From assembly GCF_001999245.1 (NCBI RefSeq), contig NZ_CP019630.1:558001-622000 (forward strand): DNA of 64,000 bases, written 5' to 3'. Numbering within the stretch: position 1 is the first letter of the stretch; every line of letters starts with the position of its first letter. The translations under genes and the position numbers were made by a program. The notes beneath the pieces are model-generated. The model searched no databases. It worked only from the letters and a program-made list of their open reading frames with translations, and was not told the origin of the DNA. This DNA is from Roseibium algicola. GTDB taxonomy: Bacteria > Pseudomonadota > Alphaproteobacteria > Rhizobiales > Stappiaceae. Of the stretch, positions 42,239 to 50,142 are shown piece by piece.

Positions 42239-42757
42239 CTATTCCGCTGCTTCCAGTCGTTCCGGCTTCAGAGCAGCAACAAATTGTTTGCGCAGGAGGG
42301 CGAGCTTCGGGTCGATATAGGTCTTGCAGAACGGGCGTTCCGGCCCCTTGGCATAGTAGTTCCGGAACTGTTCGTCCGAGGCCTTGAACTCGGCAAGCGT
42401 CATTACACGCGTCACAAGCGGTTCGTCAAAGCGCTGCTGCAAGGCGCGCATCAGCCTTCCGACCTTCACACCTGTCCCGGCGTCATAGACGTAAACGGCA
42501 CTGCGATACTTGCCGCGCATCTTGTGGTGGGAGGTGCTGGAGTGGGTGCGCAGATGGATCTCGAGCAGGACTTCCAGCGGCAGTGCGACCGGATCGAAGG
42601 TCACCACCACCGCTTCTGACCAGGCATTTTCTGGCGGATCGGAGCGGATGAAGCCCTGTTCCACCTTCGAAATGCCCGCAATTGCCTGAAAGACGGCCTC
42701 CGTGCACCAATGGCACCCGCCGCCCAGCCCGATTTTCACCCCGGCCTCCAATGTCAT
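42239..42757 (-). CDS. msrA: Peptide methionine sulfoxide reductase MsrA, divergent type
   Basis: The product is 172 residues. The active-site motif reads GGGCHWCTEAVFQ (Cys15) where typical MsrA has GCFWG/C. Later conserved blocks are recognisable but altered: EVLLEIHLRTHSSTSHHKMRGKYRSAVYV (usual H-D-P-T...QYRSAIY) and FRNYYAKGPERPFCKTYIDPKLALLRK. It reduces methionine-S-sulfoxide in proteins. Cys18 and Cys near 150 are potential resolving residues. The ATG at 42757 follows GGGAGC; a longer frame upstream lacks a site. Confidence 0.82.
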   Translation of the reverse strand: MTLEAGVKIGLGGGCHWCTEAVFQAIAGISKVEQGFIRSDPPENAWSEAVVVTFDPVALPLEVLLEIHLRTHSSTSHHKMRGKYRSAVYVYDAGTGVKVGRLMRALQQRFDEPLVTRVMTLAEFKASDEQFRNYYAKGPERPFCKTYIDPKLALLRKQFVAALKPERLEAAE

Positions 42758-43049
42758 GATCGATGCTCCCAGTGTGACGTCAGGCATTTCGTTTGCAAAA
42801 CGGCTTGGGGGAGATTCCCCCAGACGAGATCTTATGCCGACAATTGACAGGCTGCGCACAACATAAGATTGTGAGGCGTGATCAATCGCGCGACCCTTCA
42901 TCTAACCGTGGTGCATATCGTCGTTCCCGCAGGGGACGCGAGGGGATCACTGTTGGCTGAAGACATCTAGCCGGATCGCATCGCAACCCTGCTTCGAAGA
43001 GCAGGGTTTGTCAGATGCCTGCTCTCTCGATCCAACGAATGAGAGCAAA

Positions 43050-43598
43050 ATGAGCATTTCAGACATCCCCGCGGAATTTGCACCGGTCTCCAGGGCAGGT
43101 AACTGGCCCGAAGGCCTGATTATACGCGCCGAAAGACCGGACGACGTGGACGGTTTGACCGTCCTGCAAGGTCTGCCGAAGTTCCGGGCGGGTACCTTGC
43201 GCCTGCCCTACCCACGGCGCAAGGACATCGAGGCCCGTGTGAACCAGTCCTCACCGGATAAGGTGTCCCTTGTCGGCATTTTGGGCGGGACTCTGGTCGC
43301 CGCCGCCGGTTTTGCCCGTTCCGCCGGACGGCGCGGACATGCGGCCAGTCTGGGCATGGGCGTGCACGACGATTACACCGGACGCGGGATCGGCCGGGCG
43401 ATGCTGACAGAGCTGATCGAGATTGCGGACAACTGGATGAACATCCGCCGTCTGGAATTGACCGTCTTCACCGACAATGAAGCCGCCGTCAGGCTCTATC
43501 AGACACTTGGCTTCGAAATAGAAGGCACCCACAAGGACTTTGCCTTCCGCTCCGGGTCGTTTGTCGACGCCTATGCGATGGCGCGGCTCAGGAGGTGA
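43050..43598 (+). CDS. GNAT family N-acetyltransferase
   Basis: The product is 182 residues. The acetyl-CoA loop is in SLGMGVHDDYTGRGIGRAMLTELIEIAD, followed by RRLELTVFTDNEAAVRLYQTLGFEIEGTHKDFAFR, characteristic of the GNAT fold and close to RimI/PhnO-like enzymes. The substrate is unknown. The ATG at 43050 is followed by the start of the domain at about residue 22. A palindromic intergenic repeat lies 30 bp after its stop. Confidence 0.82.
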   Translation: MSISDIPAEFAPVSRAGNWPEGLIIRAERPDDVDGLTVLQGLPKFRAGTLRLPYPRRKDIEARVNQSSPDKVSLVGILGGTLVAAAGFARSAGRRGHAASLGMGVHDDYTGRGIGRAMLTELIEIADNWMNIRRLELTVFTDNEAAVRLYQTLGFEIEGTHKDFAFRSGSFVDAYAMARLRR

Positions 43599-43627
43599 GT
43601 GAAAGGCGCCAGCTTCTGATCTCTTTC

Positions 43628-43747
43628 CTTGTCGTCCCGGTTTGCCGCGCAAGCGGCGAGACCGGGACCCAGTATCCGTGAGACCCGGCCGAAAACCACG
43701 GCGGGGTCAGCAGATTACTGGATCCCGGCCTTCGCTGGGATGACAAG
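43628..43747. repeat. 120-bp palindromic intergenic repeat (REP/MITE-like)
   Basis: Outer arms CTTGTCGTCCC and GGGATGACAAG are inverted (10/11). Inner arms GGGACCCAGTA and TACTGGATCCC are also inverted (10/11). The GTC-ATCCCGG...CCGGGATGAC core is the pattern of widespread alphaproteobacterial intergenic palindromes. A shorter relative is at 46423-46469. No coding capacity. Confidence 0.75.
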
Positions 43748-43844
43748 TTCCTCGTGCCCGACGTTGCAGAAAATCAAGGGTTTTGAAGCCATCCGGACAA
43801 CAGCCACGGCAATGCGAAGCACACGTGCTCCAACCCCTTCTGCC

Positions 43845-44072
43845 TCAGGCCGCTTCCCTTTTCTCTGCCGCCTTCGGATTGGCTGCAAAGTCGATGGCGG
43901 CTTTGAGGACATCCGGATCGCCGATCTGGTTGGCGAGGATGAGGATCAGCCTGGCATTCATGCAGTTTGCTTCCTCGTCACTCATATGGCGCTGACTGGA
44001 GACCAGATACTCATAAAAGCCGTCCGGATCGGGAAGGTTTCGTGTCAGGTTCAGCTTCAGATTTAGGGCCAT
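43845..44072 (-). CDS. DUF2783 family protein
   Basis: The product is 75 residues. FYEYLVSSQRHMSDEEANCMNARLILILANQIGD is the DUF2783 pattern, a short helical family usually next to FAD-dependent aromatic hydroxylases, as here. It may be a small accessory or assembly subunit of the flavoprotein. It lies 3 bp after the FAD gene. No metal or catalytic residues are evident. Confidence 0.82.
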   Translation of the reverse strand: MALNLKLNLTRNLPDPDGFYEYLVSSQRHMSDEEANCMNARLILILANQIGDPDVLKAAIDFAANPKAAEKREAA

Positions 44073-44075
44073 GGT

Positions 44076-45686
44076 TCATGCGCCTCCCATCGCGGTTTTC
44101 AAGGCGGCTTCCACCTTGTTGTCGTTGAAATAGCGCCAGCGAGCGGCAATATGCTGGTCCGGGCGGATCAGGTAGACCGTGCCGGGAGCCGCGTCGTAAC
44201 GGGCTGCAAGTGTTCCGTCCTTGTCCTGCAGGTCCTTGCCCACACGCAGGACACGGGCCTTGACATTGCCGGCTGACACATCTGTTGCGGCTTCATCACC
44301 AAAGACAAGCAAGGTGAACCCGTCGCCGATCTGGTTGAGGAACCAGGCCGCCTCGCCGTTCACTTTTACAGGCGCGTCGGCGCAACAGGTGCCCGGGGAC
44401 ATCTTGCCTGCGAAACTGGATTCGTCGGCCGTATTGAGCGCGCTTTCAACATAAGGTGTCGGCGCCGACAGACGTCCGGAGTTGACCAGTGGTTTGGCAA
44501 AGTCGGTCACCTCCGAAAGATCCAGAACCGCGTCCCGGAACCTGCGCGAGGCCTCGTTTTTCGGTGTGATGAAATCGGTGGAACGGGTCGAGTTCAACAG
44601 GTTGTCATCCGCCGCGAAGGCTCGCTCCGTGTGGTAGCTGTCGATGAGGCTTTCCGGGGCGTCTCCGTCCAGCACCAGTTTCAGCTTCCAGCCCAGATTG
44701 TCGATGTCCTGCACGCCGGTGTTGGCGCCGCGTGCGCCGAAGGGTGAAACCTGATGGGCAGCATCGCCCGCGAACAGTACCCGGCCATAACGGAAGTTAT
44801 CGATCCGCCGGCAGGCAAACTGATAGACGGAGGCCCATTCCAGCTCGAACTCCTTGTCCTCTCCCAGCATCGCCTTGACGCGCGGAATGATGTTTTCCGG
44901 CTTTTTCTCCTCTTCCGGATCGGCCTCCCAGCCAAGCTGAAAATCCAGCCGCCAGACATCGTCGCACTGCTTGTGCAGAAGAGCAGACTGCCCCCGGTGG
45001 AACGGCGGGTCGAACCAGAACCAGCGCTCGGTCGGAAAATCGGCCTTCATGATGATGTCGGCGATCAGGAACCGATCCTGGAAGAACTGGCCGGAAAAGC
45101 CTGCCCCGACCATCTTGCGTGTGTCGGAGTTGGCGCCATCGCAGGCAACCACCCAGTCTGCTTCCATCTTGAAGACGCCGTCAGGCGTTTCGACGGTCAG
45201 CACGACATGATCGTCACCCTGCTGCAGGTTCAGGAGCTTGTGCTTCCAGCGCAAGTCGATGAGGTTCGATTTCTGAGCCTCGTCGACCATGTATTCCTCC
45301 AGATAATATTGCTGGAGGTTGATGAAGGCCGGGATCTTGTGGCCGTCTTCCGGCAGAAGGTCGAATGTGTAGGCAAGGTCGTCGCGGAAGAAGACCTTGC
45401 CGATCTTCCATTCGATACCCTTGTCGATCATGCGTGTGGCGCAGCCGAGCCTGTCCCAGATCTCCAGCGGGCGTTTGGCGTAACAGACCGCGCGCGAACC
45501 GATGGAAACGGTGTTGTTGTCGTCCAGAACAACGGTGGGGATGCCCCGCTGGGCGAAATCAAGCGCAGCCGTCAGTCCGATCGGCCCAGCCCCGATCACC
45601 ACCACCTTGTGGCGCTTGACCGTACCTGTCTGCTGCTCCTCCGACTGACGATAACTGTATTGCGGATATTGATAGGTCTGAAACAT
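44076..45686 (-). CDS. FAD-dependent aromatic monooxygenase (MhpA/PheA-type)
   Basis: The product is 536 residues. FAD motifs: VVVIGAGPIGLTAALDFA near 29-46, DGANSDTRKMVG in the middle and LFAGDAAHQVSPFGARGANTGVQDIDNLGWKL, diagnostic of class A flavin hydroxylases. A thioredoxin-like C-terminal domain follows from about 400. It should hydroxylate an aromatic ring with NAD(P)H and O2. It lies between a VOC dioxygenase-like gene and DUF2783 in one operon. The ATG at 45686 follows GGAGGAGAGCCCG. The substrate is unknown. Confidence 0.87.
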   Translation of the reverse strand: MFQTYQYPQYSYRQSEEQQTGTVKRHKVVVIGAGPIGLTAALDFAQRGIPTVVLDDNNTVSIGSRAVCYAKRPLEIWDRLGCATRMIDKGIEWKIGKVFFRDDLAYTFDLLPEDGHKIPAFINLQQYYLEEYMVDEAQKSNLIDLRWKHKLLNLQQGDDHVVLTVETPDGVFKMEADWVVACDGANSDTRKMVGAGFSGQFFQDRFLIADIIMKADFPTERWFWFDPPFHRGQSALLHKQCDDVWRLDFQLGWEADPEEEKKPENIIPRVKAMLGEDKEFELEWASVYQFACRRIDNFRYGRVLFAGDAAHQVSPFGARGANTGVQDIDNLGWKLKLVLDGDAPESLIDSYHTERAFAADDNLLNSTRSTDFITPKNEASRRFRDAVLDLSEVTDFAKPLVNSGRLSAPTPYVESALNTADESSFAGKMSPGTCCADAPVKVNGEAAWFLNQIGDGFTLLVFGDEAATDVSAGNVKARVLRVGKDLQDKDGTLAARYDAAPGTVYLIRPDQHIAARWRYFNDNKVEAALKTAMGGA

Positions 45687-45760
45687 CGGGCTCTCCTCCC
45701 AGATCCGCCAAGGCGGCATCAATCGAACGGCATTTGCCGCACTGGCGGCATGTGTCTTGC

Positions 45761-46303
45761 TCACACATCGGCCAGCTCTTTGGCGTGCAGCCATTCAGCG
45801 TGTTTCGGGGCCCTTTTGGTCTTCGACCATTCTTCCAGCATCTCCCACTTGACCTCGTCCAGGCGAGCCAGAAGCTGGTCTTCTTCGGGATCCGGGCAAG
45901 CCAGCTCGACACGGTGACCGTTGGGATCGAAGAAATAGATGGAGTGGAAGATTGAGTGGTCGGTCACACCCAGAACCTCGACACCGTTCTTTTCCAGGTG
46001 GTCCTTGAACGCAATCAGCTCGTCCCGATCCTTCACCTTGAAGGCGATATGCTGTACCCAGCGCGGCGTATTCGGGTCAAACCCCATCTCGGGTTTGGTC
46101 GGCAGTTCGAAGAACGCCAGGACGTTGCCGTTTCCGGCATCCAGGAAGACGTGCATGTAGGGATCGGGATCGTGGGTGGAGGGCACATGATCTTCGGCGA
46201 TCGCCAGAACAAAATCCATGTTCAGCATCTTGCCGTACCATTCCACGGTTTCCTTGGCGTCCTTGCAACGATAGGCGACGTGATGCATCTGCTCGATTTT
46301 CAT
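45761..46303 (-). CDS. VOC family dioxygenase-like protein
   Basis: The product is 180 residues. IEQMHHVAYRCKDAKETVEWY, RWVQHIAFKVKDRDELIAFK and HSIYFFDPNGHRVELA form one VOC domain with His8, His near 87 and Glu near 135 as candidate metal ligands, as in type I extradiol ring-cleavage dioxygenases. It is the first gene of the operon with the FAD hydroxylase, giving a plausible hydroxylate-then-cleave pair. The C-terminal helix (about 145-180) is an extra. ATG 46303 follows GGAGCGGTCCC. Confidence 0.84.
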   Translation of the reverse strand: MKIEQMHHVAYRCKDAKETVEWYGKMLNMDFVLAIAEDHVPSTHDPDPYMHVFLDAGNGNVLAFFELPTKPEMGFDPNTPRWVQHIAFKVKDRDELIAFKDHLEKNGVEVLGVTDHSIFHSIYFFDPNGHRVELACPDPEEDQLLARLDEVKWEMLEEWSKTKRAPKHAEWLHAKELADV

Positions 46304-46323
46304 GGGACCGCTCCTCCAAATTA

Positions 46324-46394
46324 GTTACATATGTAACCATATAGCTCCACAGCCTATCCGCCTTGATCTAAGTCAAATTGGTTACATTCGCAAC
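46324..46394 (-). promoter_or_regulatory. Operator region of the aromatic operon: two copies of a palindrome
   Basis: GTTACATATGTAAC (46324-46337) is a perfect 14-bp palindrome 21 bp upstream of the VOC start. A diverged copy, GTTACATTCGCAAC, lies at 46381-46394. This spacing fits two helical-face sites for a dimeric repressor of the MarR or similar type. No regulator gene is adjacent. Confidence 0.6.
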
Positions 46395-46422
46395 TAATTT
46401 AACGACCAATCCACGCAACACC

Positions 46423-46469
46423 GTCACCCCGGACAAATGCGACCAGGTCGAACACCGATCCGGGATGAC
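46423..46469. repeat. 47-bp palindromic intergenic repeat, short relative of 43628-43747
   Basis: Arms GTCACCCCGGA and TCCGGGATGAC are inverted with one mismatch, separated by 25 bases. This is the short form of the alphaproteobacterial palindrome found at 43628. Confidence 0.7.
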
Positions 46470-46509
46470 AAACCCTCCTCAAAATCAGGCGACCAACCTC
46501 GTGTTGGAA

Positions 46510-46538
46510 TTGACAGGCCATGACCTGCGTTCTCATAT
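46510..46538 (+). promoter_or_regulatory. Candidate promoter of the nitrile hydratase operon
   Basis: TTGACA (46510-46515), a 17-bp spacer and TCATAT (46533-46538), 27 bp upstream of the nthA start. The -35 is consensus and the -10 poor, so an activator may be needed. No Co-responsive riboswitch is visible. Confidence 0.4.
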
Positions 46539-46565
46539 GAGGTACCTGCCAGCGAGGAGCTTTCC

Positions 46566-47207
46566 ATGTCCGCTCACGAACACGATCATTCCCATGATCA
46601 CGACCATTCCGAATTGAGCGAGATAGAGCTGCGTGTACGCGCTTTGGAAACGCTGCTGACGGAAAAGGGATATATCGATCCCCCTGCCCTGGACGAATTG
46701 ATCGAGACTTACGAAACCAAGATCGGCCCCAAGAACGGCGCCCGCGTTGTTGCGCGGGCGTGGGCGGATGCAGACTACCGGGACCGGCTCCTGAAAGACG
46801 CGACCTCAGCGATTGCCGAGTTCGGCTTCACTGGCCGTCAGGGTGAACACATGGTGGCGGTCGAGAATACCGACCAGACCCACAACATGGTCGTTTGTAC
46901 ACTGTGCTCCTGTTATCCCTGGACAGTGCTGGGCTTGCCGCCTGTCTGGTACAAGTCTGCTCCCTATCGGTCCCGCGCCGTGCGCGACCCGCGAGGTGTT
47001 CTGGATGAATTTGGCGTAAAGCTGCCGGATGATACCGAAGTCCGCGTCTGGGATTCGACGGCTGAAATCCGCTATCTGGTGATCCCCAAACGCCCTGCGG
47101 GAACAGACGGATGGAGCGAGGAACGTCTGGCGGATCTCGTCACCCGCAACAGCATGATCGGTACCGGGCTGGCGCTCGATCCTTCCGAACTGGAGGATGC
47201 GGCATGA
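46566..47207 (+). CDS. nthA: Nitrile hydratase alpha subunit, cobalt type
   Basis: The product is 213 residues. The metal motif VCTLCSC (C111, C114, C116) has Thr in the second place, which marks the cobalt type rather than the iron type (VCSLCSC). The [23 protein letters not shown] block and PRGVLDEFG are conserved. It hydrates nitriles to amides with the beta subunit. The N-terminus [12 protein letters not shown] is a His/Asp-rich extension likely to bind metal. The start ATG follows GGAGCTTTCC. The stop overlaps the nthB start (ATGA). Confidence 0.95.
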   Translation: MSAHEHDHSHDHDHSELSEIELRVRALETLLTEKGYIDPPALDELIETYETKIGPKNGARVVARAWADADYRDRLLKDATSAIAEFGFTGRQGEHMVAVENTDQTHNMVVCTLCSCYPWTVLGLPPVWYKSAPYRSRAVRDPRGVLDEFGVKLPDDTEVRVWDSTAEIRYLVIPKRPAGTDGWSEERLADLVTRNSMIGTGLALDPSELEDAA

Positions 47208-47866
47208 ACGGCGCCCAGGATCTTGGCGGACAGATGGGCTTTGGCCCCATCGAACTGGAAGAAAACGAACCCAACTTCCATGCCAAATGGGAAGAACGCG
47301 CGTTTGCGGTAACGCTGGCCATGGGCGCAACCGGCTCCTGGACGCTTGATGCCTCACGCTTTGCCCGCGAATCCTTGCCGCAAGTTACCTACCTGACCTC
47401 CAGCTATTACGAGATCTGGACCAGAGGGCTTGAAAAACTTGTGCTGGCCAATGGCCTCGTTACGGAAGAGGAACTGAAACAAGGCCGGAAACTTGAAGCC
47501 GCGAAGCCGGTCAAGCGCGTGCTCTCGGCAGACGCTGTTGCCGGAGTTCTGTCCAAAGGCGCACCGGTCGACCGAGAAGAACATCAGCCCGCCCGTTTCC
47601 GCGTCGGTGACAAGGTCCATACGCGGCGCATGAACCCCGAACACCACACGCGCCTTCCCCGCTATGCCCGCGATGCTGTTGGCACGATCGAGGTCATTCA
47701 CGGCGTTCATGTGTTCCCGGATACCAACGCGCACGGCGAGGGCGAACAGCCGACCTGGCTTTATGGTGTCCTCTTCAAGGGTACCGACATCTGGGGTCCT
47801 GACAGCGATCCCAAGCTTTCCCTGCGTATCGATCTCTGGGAGCCTTATCTTGACCTTGCCCGATAA
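47204..47866 (+). CDS. nthB: Nitrile hydratase beta subunit
   Basis: The product is 220 residues. It begins [16 protein letters not shown] and continues [34 protein letters not shown] and later [43 protein letters not shown] and [10 protein letters not shown], the standard beta subunit. It overlaps both nthA (4 bp) and the accessory gene (17 bp), so all three are translated together and the accessory protein is available during cobalt insertion. Confidence 0.95.
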   Translation: MNGAQDLGGQMGFGPIELEENEPNFHAKWEERAFAVTLAMGATGSWTLDASRFARESLPQVTYLTSSYYEIWTRGLEKLVLANGLVTEEELKQGRKLEAAKPVKRVLSADAVAGVLSKGAPVDREEHQPARFRVGDKVHTRRMNPEHHTRLPRYARDAVGTIEVIHGVHVFPDTNAHGEGEQPTWLYGVLFKGTDIWGPDSDPKLSLRIDLWEPYLDLAR

Positions 47867-48206
47867 GTTTCTCGAAACGCCGCGCCTGCCGCTGGATGAA
47901 GACGGCGGGCCGGTGTTCGGTGCTCCCTGGGAAGCCAGGGTTTTCGCCATGACGGTGAAAGCCCATGAAGCCGGAGTGTTTACCTGGGGCGAATGGGCTG
48001 AGGCTCTGGGCGCCGAGCTTGCCAAGGATGGCGACGGAAGCGGCGAGACCGAAGGCTATTACGACCGTTGGCTGGCGGCCTTCGAAGGTCTGCTCACAGC
48101 CAAGAACATTGCCGCAGCCGGACAACTTGCAGACCTGCGCAAGGCCTGGGACGACGCGGCCAGGGCCACGCCGCACGGCGCACCAATCGTTCTTCAGAGG
48201 TCCTGA
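47850..48206 (+). CDS. Nitrile hydratase accessory (activator) protein
   Basis: The product is about 118 residues. PRLPLDEDGGPVFGAPWEARVFAMTVKAHEAGVFTWGEWAEALG resembles the N-terminal part of NHase beta and the P14K/NhlE-type activators of cobalt enzymes. It helps insert cobalt by self-subunit swapping. The TTG at 47850 lies seven bases after GGGAG and overlaps the nthB end; no ATG precedes the domain. Confidence 0.85.
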   Translation: MTLPDKFLETPRLPLDEDGGPVFGAPWEARVFAMTVKAHEAGVFTWGEWAEALGAELAKDGDGSGETEGYYDRWLAAFEGLLTAKNIAAAGQLADLRKAWDDAARATPHGAPIVLQRS

Positions 48207-48214
48207 GGGAGACC

Positions 48215-48667
48215 ATGCGCCTGTTGCTTCCACCTCCGGTCGTCGTCGGGATCGGACTGCTTCTGCTGTATGCCGGCGCCAGGCTGTTCCCGGCGCTGAA
48301 CCTCACCTTTTCAGGTCAGACTTCGATCGCCGCGGTGTTGCTCATTGCCGGACTGGCAATTGGCGGACACGCGCTTTTTCGCTTTGTCATGGCGGGAACG
48401 ACCTTCAACCCCGTAACACCGGATAAAGCCAGAACTCTGGTGACCCGAGGTTTCTACAGGGTGTCGCGCAACCCGATGTATGTCGCCGACGTTCTGCTGC
48501 TATTGGCATTCGGCACCTACCTCGGTACGGCGACGGTTTTCGCCGTCGTTCCGGCTTTTGTCTGGTACCTGACCGAATTCCAGATCAGGCCTGAAGAAGA
48601 GCATCTGAAGCGCCTGTTCGGTCAGGAGTATCTCGACTATTGCGCGCGCGTTCGCCGCTGGATCTGA
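48215..48667 (+). CDS. Isoprenylcysteine carboxyl methyltransferase-like membrane protein
   Basis: The product is 150 residues with about four membrane segments. The C-terminal GFYRVSRNPMYVADVLLLLAFG and EEEHLKRLFGQEYLDYCARVRRWI match the ICMT/PEMT-like family (NPMY with the ExxxL and YxxYxxxVRRWI blocks). Such enzymes methylate small molecules or lipids with S-adenosylmethionine at the membrane. The ATG follows GGGAGACC and lies 8 bp after the accessory gene, so it is in the nitrile hydratase operon; its role there is unclear. Confidence 0.8.
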   Translation: MRLLLPPPVVVGIGLLLLYAGARLFPALNLTFSGQTSIAAVLLIAGLAIGGHALFRFVMAGTTFNPVTPDKARTLVTRGFYRVSRNPMYVADVLLLLAFGTYLGTATVFAVVPAFVWYLTEFQIRPEEEHLKRLFGQEYLDYCARVRRWI

Positions 48668-48683
48668 CGGCTGGCAACGTCAC

Positions 48684-49574
48684 TCAATTCCCGAGGTAGA
48701 GACTGCTCTTTTCCTTGAAGGCGTCGGCCGCAAAGCGAAGAAAGGTTCGGACCCTGGCGACGTTCTTCAGGTCCGGATGGGTCAGGATCCAGATATCGAA
48801 GTAACGGCTCGGTTCGACGCCCGGCAGGCGGATCAAGTCGGGATCAGGATCCCCCAGAAAGCAGGGCAAACGGCCGATGCCCATGCCGGCCCGAACGGCC
48901 GCATGCATCGTGATCATGTCGTCGGTGACCGTTGCCACCTCGCCATTGGGGTACCGATCGCGCATTTCCTTCGGCACCTTGTTTCCCCACCATTTGAAGG
49001 CGATGAAAGGCACCGCCTGCGATGTGACCGTTTCGAGCGCCGCGTCCCGGTATCGGCGGGCAAAGTCTCTCGACACGTAGAAACAGCGGTTCTGGCCTGT
49101 GGCAAGACGGCCAAACAGGCTTTCATCGGGCTTGTCGGTGACACGCACCGCGATATCGGCCTCGCGCCGGTGCAGGCTCAGAATTTCGTTGGCCGCATTC
49201 ATGGTGACGTCGATGCCCGGGTGCCGCTCCTTGAAGCGCGCGACAATCTCGGCCAGTTGCACCTGGAAAATAAGCTGTGCCGCTGTAACCCGTAATGGGC
49301 CTTCGAGTTCGGTATCCTTGGCGGCAATGCGCATGTCCAGCGCAAGCACTTCCAATTCCATCCGGCGGGCGGCTTCAACCGCCTCTTCGCCGGCGGTGGT
49401 CGGCGTGAACCCTTCCGGAAGACGGTCGAACAGACGTGCGCCGATTTCCTCTTCCAGCGCCGACAGCCGCCGCGACACCGTAGAATGCGTCACACCAAGG
49501 CTGCGGGCGGCCTTGGTCAGGCTGCCGGCATTGGCAATGGCGAGCACGAATTTCAGATCATCCCAGCTATACAT
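48684..49574 (-). CDS. LysR family transcriptional regulator
   Basis: The product is 296 residues. The N-terminal DNA-binding domain reads MYSWDDLKFVLAIANAGSLTKAARSLGVTHSTVSRRLSALEEEIGARLFDR. The LysR substrate domain follows from about residue 90. It is divergent from the DUF1330 gene by 101 bp and convergent with the nitrile hydratase operon. The DUF1330 gene is the likely target. The inducer is unknown. ATG at 49574 chosen at the domain start; the frame continues upstream without a ribosome site. Confidence 0.87.
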   Translation of the reverse strand: MYSWDDLKFVLAIANAGSLTKAARSLGVTHSTVSRRLSALEEEIGARLFDRLPEGFTPTTAGEEAVEAARRMELEVLALDMRIAAKDTELEGPLRVTAAQLIFQVQLAEIVARFKERHPGIDVTMNAANEILSLHRREADIAVRVTDKPDESLFGRLATGQNRCFYVSRDFARRYRDAALETVTSQAVPFIAFKWWGNKVPKEMRDRYPNGEVATVTDDMITMHAAVRAGMGIGRLPCFLGDPDPDLIRLPGVEPSRYFDIWILTHPDLKNVARVRTFLRFAADAFKEKSSLYLGN

Positions 49575-49675
49575 GGCACGTGCATTTTTGCACAGTTCGG
49601 TTACGAATTTGAAGAATTTTTCGCAAACCGCCTCTGCGATACGATTCTGGCATCTCAAGCAAAGGAGACCAAGAG

Positions 49676-49963
49676 ATGTCCATTCAAGCGATTGCCATGA
49701 TCACGGTGACGGATCGCGAAGCGCTCGGCGCCTATCGTGAAAAAGCTGCAGACGCTCTCGCCCGCCATGGCGGCAGCGTCATTGCAGCGGATCCCGAACC
49801 TCTGGTCCTGGAAGCGGCTATCGATGCGCCGAACATGGTTGCCCTGCTGTCCTTCCCCACGCCCGACGCCGCCAAGGCCTGGCATCGCGACCCGGACCTT
49901 GCCGATGTACACGCCCTTCGGAACAAGGGCGGCAAGTCGACGATTGTCGTGCTTCCGGGTTGA
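49676..49963 (+). CDS. DUF1330 family protein
   Basis: The product is 95 residues. AIAMITVTDREALGAYREKAADALARHGG and LLSFPTPDAAKAWHRDPDLADVHALRNKGGKSTIVVLPG are the DUF1330 pattern, a dimeric alpha-beta barrel-like (ferredoxin) fold of unknown role. The ATG follows AAAGGAGACCAAGAG. It sits divergently from the LysR gene and in front of a strong palindrome. Confidence 0.82.
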   Translation: MSIQAIAMITVTDREALGAYREKAADALARHGGSVIAADPEPLVLEAAIDAPNMVALLSFPTPDAAKAWHRDPDLADVHALRNKGGKSTIVVLPG

Positions 49964-50062
49964 TCACCTGTCACTGGGCAAATCGTCCTCTCGAGGAGGA
50001 TCACCAAGTGCACTCCAAGAACAGGGGAGCCGCTGCCTGAGCACGCCTCCCCCTCTGGAAAC

Positions 50063-50105
50063 AACACACCCCTGCCTCCTCAGGCTGAGGAGGCAGGGGT
50101 GTGTT
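50063..50105. terminator. Perfect 20-bp inverted repeat between convergent genes
   Basis: AACACACCCCTGCCTCCTCA (50063-50082), loop GGC, and its exact complement (50086-50105). It lies between the DUF1330 stop (49963) and the convergent methyltransferase stop (50143). The stem is far stronger than a normal terminator and lacks a T-run. It may stop transcription from both sides or be a processing signal. Confidence 0.7.
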
Positions 50106-50142
50106 CGCCATATTCAATGCTGTTTTTCGGGCTCTCCGGCGC

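Noticed and set aside
46304..46565. Cobalamin or cobalt riboswitch upstream of nitrile hydratase
   Set aside because: No B12-box or other riboswitch core was seen; the space holds operators, a palindromic repeat and a candidate promoter.
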